The notes below the pieces were generated by a model. That model was not told the DNA's origin. It saw only the letters and a list, made by a program, of their open reading frames with translations, and did not search any database. A stretch of DNA of 57,514 bases from Elusimicrobiota bacterium. GTDB taxonomy: Bacteria; Elusimicrobiota; UBA8919. Within the stretch, counting starts at the first letter, position 1; every line of letters starts with the position of its first letter. Shown here one piece after another: positions 17,093-24,970 of this stretch. The DNA is taken from assembly GCA_003452965.1 (NCBI GenBank), contig DMMW01000035.1, positions 534 to 58,047 of the forward strand. Reading direction: 5' to 3'. Made by a program: the position numbers and the translations under genes.

Positions 17093-18556
17093 ATGAAAAG
17101 AATATATTATGGTGGTATAACAGGATTTATATTAATATTATTAAATGTTGTCTATGTTTGTGCTTATATGGGTGGTAGATTATCTTCTACTGATATATCC
17201 GTTTATGATATGTATAGAAACTCGGATTTTGAGTATGGGTGGAATTTGCTTTATACGAAAAAAAATAAATTAATAGATGATTCATTATTTTTAAAGTATA
17301 AATTTGCATATAACAAACATATAAGAAGCAAACTTATATATAACCCTGAATATGTTGCAGGTGTCTTTTATTTTCCGCATATATTTACAATGAAAACGAA
17401 TTTAGATACCGAATCGGTAATATTATCAGCATTTAGAACAAGACAAAGATTTTTATATAATCGTTTTTTGATAAATGATTTGGTAATTGAAAGCTCAATT
17501 GGATTGAATTTCGGAGGTAATCCGAAAAAAGCATTTATCAATGATTATACTTACGGTGCGTTTACTTATTTGCAGCTTGATTATGGTTTGGGATACTTAA
17601 AAAGCATATATGCAGATTATAATTTAAAATTAGGATTTTCAGATATATTTAGAAATTCCGCGTATTTACCGGTAGATATATTTAGGAACACAGAATTGGA
17701 AACAGGAGTAGTAAGCGATAATATTGATATCATATATGCATATCCTTTGGTATTTGAACTTCAAAAAGATAATTATCCTTACCAGGACAAAAGGTTGGAA
17801 ATTGGCTTGAAGAAAGATATGAAAAATTACAGAATAAAATTTGAGAACATATACCAGCAAAAGAAAAATTGGCATTCGTTAATGGTCAATAAAAAGGTAC
17901 AGGCTTATAATCTTGAAGGATATGTATCAAAAGCTCAAAAAGAAATATCAGGAGGCTTGAATATATCGTGGAATTTTGATATTCAGTCGTATAATCCGTA
18001 CATGACAAGGGATAATGTTAAAAATGAATTACATAATTTTGCATATACATCAGGAAGACATACATTGCCTGCTAACATTGCCGATTATTCTATTGAGCAA
18101 CTGCAAGGCGCTATAAATACCCCACAGCAGGCGGAAGAATATACATATAACTATTTGAGTTACTCGAACGACCACAATGGTTTCGCCGGATTATCTACAA
18201 TGTACGACCCGGTTAACGTATTCGGTAATAAAAGGGGAAATTGCACTGAACAGGCGAGATTGCAAGCGTATTTACTTGCAGATAACGGTTATGATTTAAG
18301 GATTGTCGGGCATATTGGTTATAGATGGGCGCATGCTGTTTTATTTTACAAGGATTTTATAACCGGGCACTGGAAAGCTTTTGACAATACCGAAGGCAAG
18401 GAATATTACAGCGAAGGGGATACGATTAAAGAATTGCAGGATATAGTATATCCTGGTTGGTTCAGTATGGTAGTCAAGGATAAAAACGCGAAGGGATTGT
18501 ACCAGATTGACAGCGAAACAAGGTGGTACATCCAGGACTGGTTTAACCGGCAATAG
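17093..18556 (+). CDS. Secreted protein with C-terminal transglutaminase-like domain
   Basis: 487 residues with an N-terminal signal segment (about 5-24). The middle (30-300) is rich in aromatic, alternating strands and may be a barrel or beta-sandwich at the outer membrane. Residues ~370-450 look like a transglutaminase-like fold: Cys384 in RGNCTEQARLQAYLL, His414 in RWAHAVLFY and Asp431 in AFDNTEG give the Cys-His-Asp triad in the right order and spacing. Such domains act as cysteine peptidases or amidases, or only bind. The start lacks a strong ribosome site. It is a single gene downstream of a hairpin array. The catalytic triad is seen directly; the substrate is unknown. Confidence 0.6.
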   Translation: MKRIYYGGITGFILILLNVVYVCAYMGGRLSSTDISVYDMYRNSDFEYGWNLLYTKKNKLIDDSLFLKYKFAYNKHIRSKLIYNPEYVAGVFYFPHIFTMKTNLDTESVILSAFRTRQRFLYNRFLINDLVIESSIGLNFGGNPKKAFINDYTYGAFTYLQLDYGLGYLKSIYADYNLKLGFSDIFRNSAYLPVDIFRNTELETGVVSDNIDIIYAYPLVFELQKDNYPYQDKRLEIGLKKDMKNYRIKFENIYQQKKNWHSLMVNKKVQAYNLEGYVSKAQKEISGGLNISWNFDIQSYNPYMTRDNVKNELHNFAYTSGRHTLPANIADYSIEQLQGAINTPQQAEEYTYNYLSYSNDHNGFAGLSTMYDPVNVFGNKRGNCTEQARLQAYLLADNGYDLRIVGHIGYRWAHAVLFYKDFITGHWKAFDNTEGKEYYSEGDTIKELQDIVYPGWFSMVVKDKNAKGLYQIDSETRWYIQDWFNRQ

Positions 18557-18654
18557 AATACGTTGATTGTATTATGGGATGGCGGGATATCGCAGTAGTA
18601 TGAGGGGGGAATAATAATGGAAGATGATGTAAGGGTTGTTCGTATGTTAAAATT

Positions 18655-18861
18655 TTGAATAAATTAAAAATGTTAGGTATTCCTCAATCAAAATTCCAGC
18701 AAGAAATGACGAATCCTTCTATTAATAACGTTGAATTAAACAAGCTGAAAACAGAGTTATATTCAGCAATGTTCAAATTTCAATTAATGCATGGAAAGTT
18801 ACATAAAATAACAAAAGAGTGGTCCGAAAATCCAAAATTATATCAGGGGGTGGTGGGATGA
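18655..18861 (+). CDS. Small hypothetical protein, first gene of a tiny operon
   Basis: Up to 68 residues, soluble, mostly helical by sequence (VELNKLKTELYSAMFKFQLM). The start is uncertain: TTG at 18655 overlaps the TGA of a 13-codon ORF (18617-18658) that has its own GGGGGG site, so reading may pass by coupling; ATG at 18670 is the alternative. The stop overlaps the next ATG (ATGA), which argues that this frame is translated. Family not recognised. Confidence 0.45.
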   Translation: MNKLKMLGIPQSKFQQEMTNPSINNVELNKLKTELYSAMFKFQLMHGKLHKITKEWSENPKLYQGVVG

Positions 18862-19079
18862 ACAAAATTAAATTGCTTCACATAGCAAATCCTATTTTGC
18901 TTATTTCTTTTCTTATACAAACAATTTCAATATTTAATATGCTTTTCCAAATAGATATTATTGACCAGGAGCTCATATTTAACATTCATAAATACAACGG
19001 TTTACTTTTTATTTTGCTGATATTTGTTCACATTATTTTTAATTGGAATTGGATAAAAGTAAACATTCTGAAAAAATAG
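18858..19079 (+). CDS. Small two-helix membrane protein, DUF4405-like
   Basis: 73 residues with two membrane helices. The second reads HKYNGLLFILLIFVHIIFNW, matching the HxxxG...H...NW pattern of DUF4405, a family of small, possibly haem-binding membrane proteins. The ATG at 18858 overlaps the stop of the preceding small gene and follows a GGGGGTGG ribosome site. The first helix lacks the paired histidines expected if haem were bound within this chain, so a dimer or partner would be needed. Confidence 0.55.
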   Translation: MNKIKLLHIANPILLISFLIQTISIFNMLFQIDIIDQELIFNIHKYNGLLFILLIFVHIIFNWNWIKVNILKK

Positions 19080-19159
19080 TCATTTTATCTGTTCTCATGG
19101 AATCAAATATGTTGTTCCCTTCATAATCCTCTTAATATTCTTAAACATCCTAACAAAAT

Positions 19160-20149
19160 ATGATTAAAATAGGTAAAAAAGAAATTTCATCAAATATAAT
19201 AATGGCACCGATGTCAGGATGCACAGACCTTGCATTTAGGACAATGGTACGTAAACATGGAGCAAAACTTTGTTTTTTTGAAATGGTAGATGCAGCATCA
19301 CTAATTATGAAAAATCCTAAAACCTTTCAAATATTAAAAACAAATTTGAAAGACAAGCCAATATCTGCTCAGATAATAGGCAGTGACCCCTTTCAGATAT
19401 TGGATGCTGCCTATATTCTTATAGATACTGTGCCTGATATTGTTTTTTTAGACATTAACAGTGCATGTCCTGTAAAAAAAATACTGAAAAAGAAATCGGG
19501 TGCCTATTTGATGAAATCTTCTAACACATTGATTAAAATAGCAAAAACACTATCTTATTCCTGCAAACTGAAGTTACCCATAACTGTAAAAATTAGAACC
19601 GGTTATGATAAAAATGACTTACCGTTCCTTATAGATTTAGTCAAAAGACTTGAAGATAACGGAATAGATGCTATTTTCATACACGGCAGAACCTGCAGGC
19701 AGATGTATTCCGGTAAAATAGATTATGCAAGTATACGAAAAGTTAAGGAAACGGTATCAATACCGGTTTTCGGAAGCGGTAATATTTTTAGCCCTGAACT
19801 TGCAAGAAAAATGATTATTGAAACCGGTTGTGACGGTATCACGGTAGCAAGGGGCTCATTAGGTATACCTTGGATATTTAAAGACATTGAAAAATATTTG
19901 CAAACAGGAGAGTTTGCAACCCCAAAAAATATTACAGAAAAAAAAAGAAACGCAATGAGCGAACATATAAGATATATTGAAAAATACAAGGGGTGTTTAC
20001 CCGGGGGAAAAGGAAATATAGGTCTTGTTAAAAAAGTTATGATGTGGTATATAAAAGGTTTTCCGGATGCAAGAAGTATACGTAATAAAATTTGTAGAAT
20101 AGAAAACTATAACGAATTAATTGCTTTAATGGAAAGGGACATTTGCTAA
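19160..20149 (+). CDS. dusB: tRNA-dihydrouridine synthase
   Basis: 329 residues, a full-length flavin-dependent Dus enzyme that reduces uridines in the tRNA D-loop with NADPH. Visible parts are the FMN-barrel opening MAPMSGCTDLAFRTMVRKHG, the catalytic cysteine in DINSACPVKKI, KIRTGYDKNDL, FIHGRTCRQMYSG and FGSGNIFS. The GCPVKK-like site and length fit the DusB class best. The ATG has no clear ribosome site. It is a single gene; no fis neighbour as in enterics. Confidence 0.88.
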   Translation: MIKIGKKEISSNIIMAPMSGCTDLAFRTMVRKHGAKLCFFEMVDAASLIMKNPKTFQILKTNLKDKPISAQIIGSDPFQILDAAYILIDTVPDIVFLDINSACPVKKILKKKSGAYLMKSSNTLIKIAKTLSYSCKLKLPITVKIRTGYDKNDLPFLIDLVKRLEDNGIDAIFIHGRTCRQMYSGKIDYASIRKVKETVSIPVFGSGNIFSPELARKMIIETGCDGITVARGSLGIPWIFKDIEKYLQTGEFATPKNITEKKRNAMSEHIRYIEKYKGCLPGGKGNIGLVKKVMMWYIKGFPDARSIRNKICRIENYNELIALMERDIC

Positions 20150-20163
20150 AATATAAAAACCAC

Positions 20164-20192
20164 TTGACAAAAATGCAAATATACTATATAAT
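20164..20192 (+). promoter_or_regulatory. Perfect consensus promoter of the AbiE pair
   Basis: TTGACA at 20164-20169, 17-base spacer, TATAAT at 20187-20192. This is as strong as a sigma-70 promoter can look, which suits a unit held down by its own repressor. Confidence 0.65.
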
Positions 20193-20207
20193 AATAATAT
20201 CTTAAAG

Positions 20208-20223
20208 TATACATATATGTATA
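20208..20223. promoter_or_regulatory. Palindrome downstream of the AbiE promoter, likely operator
   Basis: The 16-base perfect palindrome TATACATATATGTATA lies about 10 bases after the expected transcript start and 15 bases before the antitoxin ATG. AbiEi-type antitoxins repress their own promoter by binding inverted repeats, so this is a natural operator candidate. Confidence 0.45.
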
Positions 20224-20237
20224 TATAAGGAAAATAT

Positions 20238-20867
20238 ATGAGATTCGAAGAATTTAAAAAGTTGGTAGTAAATTTACCTATAATTAAAGGTAGATATTTA
20301 AAGCAAAGTAATTATGTATATCCTTTTCTTAATGTGCAGTTAAAGAGATGGGCGGATAAGGGTTTTATTATTCGGTTAAAAAAGAATTTTTATTTATTGA
20401 ATAATATAGATAGAAAAATCAATCCATCAAAAATGTTCATTGCAAAGGAAATCTATAGTCCTTCGTATGTTAGTTTGGAATACGTACTTTCTATTTACGA
20501 TTTAATCCCGGAGAGGACAGTTGATATTACTTCGGTTACTACAAAGAAAAATGCCCAATTTGTAAATAAAATGGGTGTTTTTACGTATCAACATATTAAG
20601 GAAAGTTGTTTTACAGGTTTTATTGAAAAGGAAGATGAAAACGGAATGACATGTTTTATTGCTGTTCCGGAAAAAGCTGTTGTGGACTTCTTGTATCTTA
20701 ATAAGAACAGATTTCAAAAAAACTATGGGGATGTTTTGCGAGAATCGTTTCGTTTTCAGAATACAGGAATATTAAATAAAAAGAAGTTTAAGGATTATAT
20801 ACGGTTATTTTCTAATAAGAAACTGAATGAAATTGCTAAGGAATTCTTAAAGTTAAGCGATTTTTAG
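20238..20867 (+). CDS. AbiEi-type antitoxin/transcriptional regulator
   Basis: 209 residues. The N-terminal ~65 residues form the winged-helix part of the AbiEi antitoxin domain (LNVQLKRWADKGFIIRLKKNFYLL), and the rest is the characteristic C-terminal domain (SPSYVSLEYVLSIYDLIPER, TCFIAVPEKAVVDFLYLN). In the type IV AbiE system it represses its own operon and counteracts the nucleotidyltransferase without stable binding. The stop is 10 bases before the toxin ATG. A perfect promoter and a palindrome precede it. Confidence 0.82.
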   Translation: MRFEEFKKLVVNLPIIKGRYLKQSNYVYPFLNVQLKRWADKGFIIRLKKNFYLLNNIDRKINPSKMFIAKEIYSPSYVSLEYVLSIYDLIPERTVDITSVTTKKNAQFVNKMGVFTYQHIKESCFTGFIEKEDENGMTCFIAVPEKAVVDFLYLNKNRFQKNYGDVLRESFRFQNTGILNKKKFKDYIRLFSNKKLNEIAKEFLKLSDF

Positions 20868-20877
20868 GGTGGTTAAA

Positions 20878-21675
20878 ATGTATGAGCTTTTAAAAGAGAA
20901 ATTCAAGGATGTAATTGATATTGAAGAAAAAGCTAATAAAACGAGGGAATATCTGCAGATTCTTGTATTAAAGATTTTTTTTGACCAACAGGTTTTTGAA
21001 AATGTAGCATTTGTCGGTGGAACTGCATTAAGGATTATTTATGATTTGCGAAGATTTAGCGAGGATTTGGATTTCAACTTAATTAGTAAAAAGAATTATT
21101 CTTTTAAAAATATTAATAGTGTTTTAGAAAAGGAATTAAACCGGTATGGACTTAAGGTAGAATTGGTGGTAAAAGAAAGTAATGTTGTAAATACCTGCAT
21201 GTTGAAATTTGTTGATATATTAAATGAACTAAAAATCAGTAATATCAAAGGGCATAAAATTTCAATAAAAATTGAGATTGACACCCACTCACCAAAAGGA
21301 TTTAAAACATTATTCACTCCGATAAACAAATCATTTATTTTTGCTGTAAGGCAATTTGATTTGCCATCTTTATATGCAACTAAATTACACGCTTGTTTTT
21401 ATAGGAAATATACAAAGGGTAGAGATTTTTATGACCTTGTTTGGTATCTCGGTAAAAAAATTGAACCGAATTTTATTTTATTGAATAATGCAATAAAGCA
21501 AACAGAAGGCAAACATTTAAAGATTGGTTCTGGTAATTTTAAGGAGTTTCTTGGCGAGAGGATTAAAAAAATAGATTTTAACCACGTAAGAAAGGATGTT
21601 GAACGATTTCTGGAAGATAAAAGCGAGTTGAGATTATTGGAAAAGAATATTATTTTACAGATGATAAGTAGTTAA
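20878..21675 (+). CDS. AbiEii-type nucleotidyltransferase toxin
   Basis: 265 residues. The core motif FVGGTALRIIYDLRRFSEDL (GG-T...RFSEDLDF) is the polymerase-beta-like nucleotidyltransferase signature of the AbiEii family, and KLHACFYRKYTKGRDFYDLV is the second conserved block. Studied members modify tRNA acceptor ends and stop growth, which can protect the population from phage. The ATG at 20878 is chosen because AGGGTGG lies five bases before it; a GTG at 20869 is possible. All key acidic residues are present, so the toxin looks intact. Confidence 0.85.
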   Translation: MYELLKEKFKDVIDIEEKANKTREYLQILVLKIFFDQQVFENVAFVGGTALRIIYDLRRFSEDLDFNLISKKNYSFKNINSVLEKELNRYGLKVELVVKESNVVNTCMLKFVDILNELKISNIKGHKISIKIEIDTHSPKGFKTLFTPINKSFIFAVRQFDLPSLYATKLHACFYRKYTKGRDFYDLVWYLGKKIEPNFILLNNAIKQTEGKHLKIGSGNFKEFLGERIKKIDFNHVRKDVERFLEDKSELRLLEKNIILQMISS

Positions 21676-21769
21676 AAAGAAAATGTATTGGGCAGATTGT
21701 TTTTAGACGATAAAATAATCTCATGTATCCTACCTCAAAATAAAAAAAATATAAAAATAAAAAAAGTAC

Positions 21770-21798
21770 TTGACATTTCTTTTATTTTTCTGTAAAGT
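21770..21798 (+). promoter_or_regulatory. Promoter of the Rrf2 regulator unit
   Basis: TTGACA at 21770-21775, 17-base spacer, TAAAGT at 21793-21798. The start near 21805 lies directly before the ATG of a 26-codon ORF. Confidence 0.5.
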
Positions 21799-21806
21799 AT
21801 AGTTAG

Positions 21807-21887
21807 ATGATAGACAAAGTAGAATACGCTCGGGAGCTCGTAAACAAAGGAAAAATCGTTTTGAAGTTCTGTTGTTTCCGCCACTGA
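21807..21887 (+). CDS. Possible 26-residue leader peptide with two adjacent Cys codons
   Basis: An ORF of 26 codons begins about two bases after the predicted transcript start and ends in KFCCFRH. Neighbouring genes in this window show the same leaderless layout, so it may be translated. Two adjacent Cys codons near its end, before a regulator and a cysteine/methionine gene set, would suit attenuation by cysteine supply. It may equally be chance, or the remnant of a gene cut by the GC-rich repeat at 21888-21920. Confidence 0.25.
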   Translation: MIDKVEYARELVNKGKIVLKFCCFRH

Positions 21888-21962
21888 GCTTTGGCGAGAC
21901 CTCGCCCGAAGGGCGGGCTGACTACAGAACGTAATGACCATAGAACTATAGAACAGGTTTTT

Positions 21963-22409
21963 ATGAAGATAACGTATAAAGGGGATTATGCATTAAAGAT
22001 TTTATTGAATTTGTCTTTGAATTATCAGAAAGGGCTTATTCAGATAAAAGATATTTCAAAGAAAGAAGATATTCCGATTAAATATCTTGAGCAGATTGTT
22101 CTTATATTAAAAGGAGCAGGTTACATTAGGAGCAGAAGAGGTCCGTATGGTGGGATTCAGTTAGCAAAAGCACCGGAAAAGATAAAATTGGGTGAAATAA
22201 TTCGCTTAATGGATGGAACCACCGCTCCTATTACTTGCGTAAGCAAAACAGAAACATCAAACTGTAATGATATTCAGCGATGTCCATTCAGAAATATATT
22301 TGTTGATATAAGAGAGTATATAAATAATGTGGTGGATAATACGAATTTTGCGGATATGGTAGATAGGGTAAGAAAAATGTCTATGAAATCACCGGATTAT
22401 ACAATATAG
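21963..22409 (+). CDS. Rrf2-family transcriptional regulator
   Basis: 148 residues. An N-terminal winged helix (YALKILLNLSLNYQ, KYLEQIVLILKGAGYIRSRR, GPYGGIQLAKAP) is followed by three cysteines in ITCVSKTETSNCNDIQRCPF, spaced C-x8-C-x5-C, close to the Fe-S-binding cysteines of IscR. The ATG at 21963 begins MKITYKGDYALK, the usual Rrf2 start. It lies just upstream of MetY, CysK, MetX and MetW, so it probably controls sulfur amino acid synthesis like CymR, or senses Fe-S status like IscR; the three cysteines favour the latter signal. Confidence 0.85.
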   Translation: MKITYKGDYALKILLNLSLNYQKGLIQIKDISKKEDIPIKYLEQIVLILKGAGYIRSRRGPYGGIQLAKAPEKIKLGEIIRLMDGTTAPITCVSKTETSNCNDIQRCPFRNIFVDIREYINNVVDNTNFADMVDRVRKMSMKSPDYTI

Positions 22410-22500
22410 GGGATAGGGATTAGGGGTTAGAGGTTAGGGATTAGTAAAAGATTTTAATAATACTAAATACTATACCCTATACGCTATACACTAATCTCTG
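22410..22500. repeat. Inverted period-7 tandem repeat before metY
   Basis: The left part is telomere-like: GGGATTA GGGGTTA GAGGTTA GGGATTA (about 22417-22445). The right part (22471-22497) is C-rich with the same period on the other strand (complement GTATAGC GTATAGG). It sits between the regulator and metY, and may form a hairpin that separates their transcription. Confidence 0.5.
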
Positions 22501-22518
22501 CAGTTATCGGGGGTAAAC

Positions 22519-23814
22519 ATGGCTAAAAATGAAACAAATTTAAAAGTAGAGACGTTAGCGTTGCACGGAGGGCAGGAACCGGACAAAACAACAGGGGCAA
22601 GAGCGGTACCTATTTATCAGACTACTTCATATCAGTTTAAGGATACCGAACATGCTGCAAACCTCTTTGCATTGAAAGAGTTTGGAAACATATATACAAG
22701 ATTGATGAATCCTACTACTGATGTTTTTGAAAAAAGGATGGCGTTGCTTGACGGCGGGGTTGGTGCATTAGCTGTTGCAAGCGGACAGTCGGCAATTACA
22801 CTTTCAATACTTAATATTGCAAAAGCAGGCGACGAGATCGTTTCGGCAGATAATCTTTATGGTGGAACGTATAATCTTTTCCATTATACATTTCCTAAAT
22901 TAGGGATTAATGTAAAATTTGTTAAATCAAGTGACTTGTCGGCATTTGAAAAAGCAATTACTTCTAAGACAAAAGCGCTGTATGCGGAATCAATAGGCAA
23001 TCCTAAATTAGATGTAGCAGATTTGGAGGGTATTTCAAAAATCGCTCATAAAAATGGAATACCATTAATATTGGATAACACTGTCTCCCCTTATTTATTA
23101 AGGCCTATAGATTTTGGAGTTGATGTAGTTGTCTATTCTGCAACAAAGTTTATCGGAGGACACGGAACTTCTCTCGGTGGTGTAATTGTTGATTCCGGAA
23201 AATTTGACTGGACTAATGGCAAATTCCCATTAATTGCCGAGCCGGATCCAAGTTATCACGGAATTAATTTTGTTGAGGCGCTAAAACCGCTTGGTAATAT
23301 TGCATACATTATTAAAGCAAGGGTAGTTCTTTTGCGAGATATGGGTCCTGCATTATCACCGTTCAATTCGTTTTTGTTTTTACAGGGGTTAGAAACTCTT
23401 CATCTTAGAATGGATAGACATTCATCAAATGCATTAACCGTTGCAAAATATTTAGAGAGCCATCCAAAAGTTTCATGGGTTAATTATCCCGGATTGGATT
23501 CTAGCCCTGAAAAAGAGAGAGTCAAAAAGTATCTGCCGAACGGTTCCGGTTCTATTATAGGATTTGGAATTAAGGGCGGGTTAGAAGCGGGAAAAAAATT
23601 TATTAACTCTCTTGAGCTGATTTCACATCTGGCAAATATCGGGGATGCAAAATCACTTGCTATTCATCCTGCGACCACGACACATCAACAGTTATCGGAA
23701 AAAGAGCAGCTTGCTACCGGTGTGACGGCTGATTTTATACGACTTTCAATAGGAATAGAACATGTAGACGATATAATTGCTGATATAGACCGAGCACTTA
23801 AAAAGGCAAGTTAA
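22519..23814 (+). CDS. metY: O-acetylhomoserine sulfhydrylase
   Basis: 431 residues, the typical MetY length (longer than cystathionine enzymes). It is a PLP enzyme making homocysteine from O-acetylhomoserine and sulfide. Seen: TLALHGGQEPDKTTGARAVP at the start, RLMNPTTDVFEKR, and the PLP lysine in VYSATKFIGGHGTSLGG. It has a GGGGGT ribosome site. The neighbouring MetX supplies its substrate. In Wolinella a MetY accepts sulfur from a ThiS-like protein thiocarboxylate, which is of interest given the carrier genes downstream. Confidence 0.93.
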   Translation: MAKNETNLKVETLALHGGQEPDKTTGARAVPIYQTTSYQFKDTEHAANLFALKEFGNIYTRLMNPTTDVFEKRMALLDGGVGALAVASGQSAITLSILNIAKAGDEIVSADNLYGGTYNLFHYTFPKLGINVKFVKSSDLSAFEKAITSKTKALYAESIGNPKLDVADLEGISKIAHKNGIPLILDNTVSPYLLRPIDFGVDVVVYSATKFIGGHGTSLGGVIVDSGKFDWTNGKFPLIAEPDPSYHGINFVEALKPLGNIAYIIKARVVLLRDMGPALSPFNSFLFLQGLETLHLRMDRHSSNALTVAKYLESHPKVSWVNYPGLDSSPEKERVKKYLPNGSGSIIGFGIKGGLEAGKKFINSLELISHLANIGDAKSLAIHPATTTHQQLSEKEQLATGVTADFIRLSIGIEHVDDIIADIDRALKKAS

Positions 23815-23899
23815 AATAGAAATATAAATTAAAATAAAGGTGTAATGACTTAATTTTAATTTAAACTTTTAACTTTTTATTTAATTTAACGGGGGAATT

Positions 23900-24832
23900 A
23901 TGGCAAAGATTTATGATGATATTACTAAAACAATTGGGAGAACGCCGTTAGTTAGAATCAATAAAATCACTAAGAATATTGATGCAACGATTTTAGCAAA
24001 ATTAGAATCATTTAATCCGCTTTCAAGCGTAAAAGACAGAATCGGTGTTTCAATGATAGAGGATGCCGAAAAAAAAGGTGTATTGAAAAAAAACTCTGTT
24101 ATAATTGAACCGACAAGCGGGAATACTGGGGTAGCACTTGCATTCGTATGTGCTGCTAAGGGATATAAACTTATCCTTACTATGCCTGATACTATGAGTG
24201 TAGAACGCAGACAACTACTTAAGATATTTGGTGCAGATATTGTTCTTACCGACGGGACCAAGGGTATGAAAGGTGCAGTAGAAAAAGCGGAAGAATTGGC
24301 AAAAATTACGTCTAACAGCTTTATTCCTCAGCAGTTTGAAAATTCCGCAAATACTGAAATTCATAGAAAGACAACTGCTGAAGAGATATGGCAAGATACT
24401 GATGGCAAAGTGGATTTTTTTGTTGCAGGCATAGGAACGGGTGGAACAGTAACTGGTGTAGGCGAAACATTAAAGAAAAAAAAACCATCAGTTCAAATTA
24501 TCGGAGTTGAACCAAAGGATTCACCTGTTATTTCTGGTGGAAAGCCAGGTTCACATAAGATTCAGGGTATAGGTGCTGGTTTTGTACCAAAGATTTTGGA
24601 TAAAAAAGTTTTGGATGAAATTATAACTGTTTCAAATGAAGATGCTGGTATAATGGCTCGTAGAATAGCAAGAGAAGAGGGTATTTTGGTAGGGATATCA
24701 AGCGGTGCTGCATTATGGGCAGGTTTAGAGGTTGCAAGAAGAAAGGAGAACGAAGGAAAAACTATAGTTGTTATTCTTCCTGATACCGGTGAAAGATATC
24801 TTTCTACATGGCTTTTTCAGGAAGAAAAATGA
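23900..24832 (+). CDS. cysK: Cysteine synthase A (O-acetylserine sulfhydrylase)
   Basis: 310 residues, full-length. PLP lysine in SSVKDRIGVSMIEDAEKKG, PTSGNTGVALAFVCAAKGY for substrate binding, GTGGTVTGVGE for the phosphate, and HKIQGIGAGFVP near the C-terminus, all typical of CysK. It makes cysteine from O-acetylserine and sulfide. GGGGG precedes the ATG by six bases. A second CysK domain, fused to ThiS, lies at 36 kb, so the organism has two. No serine acetyltransferase gene is in the window. Confidence 0.93.
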   Translation: MAKIYDDITKTIGRTPLVRINKITKNIDATILAKLESFNPLSSVKDRIGVSMIEDAEKKGVLKKNSVIIEPTSGNTGVALAFVCAAKGYKLILTMPDTMSVERRQLLKIFGADIVLTDGTKGMKGAVEKAEELAKITSNSFIPQQFENSANTEIHRKTTAEEIWQDTDGKVDFFVAGIGTGGTVTGVGETLKKKKPSVQIIGVEPKDSPVISGGKPGSHKIQGIGAGFVPKILDKKVLDEIITVSNEDAGIMARRIAREEGILVGISSGAALWAGLEVARRKENEGKTIVVILPDTGERYLSTWLFQEEK

Positions 24833-24970
24833 AGCTTCACCTATTAAATTATTGAATAATAAAGCGAAATTCTCCGAAGCATCACATAAATTTAGTATAG
24901 ATGAAATATAATAAGAAAGTATATTTTATATTACAATTTATGTTTTGTCAGGCGAAGGAGAATGATAATT

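Noticed and set aside
22417..22445. Telomere-like repeat marking a linear end
   Set aside because: It lies between two genes of one pathway, is degenerate and belongs to a dispersed period-7 family.
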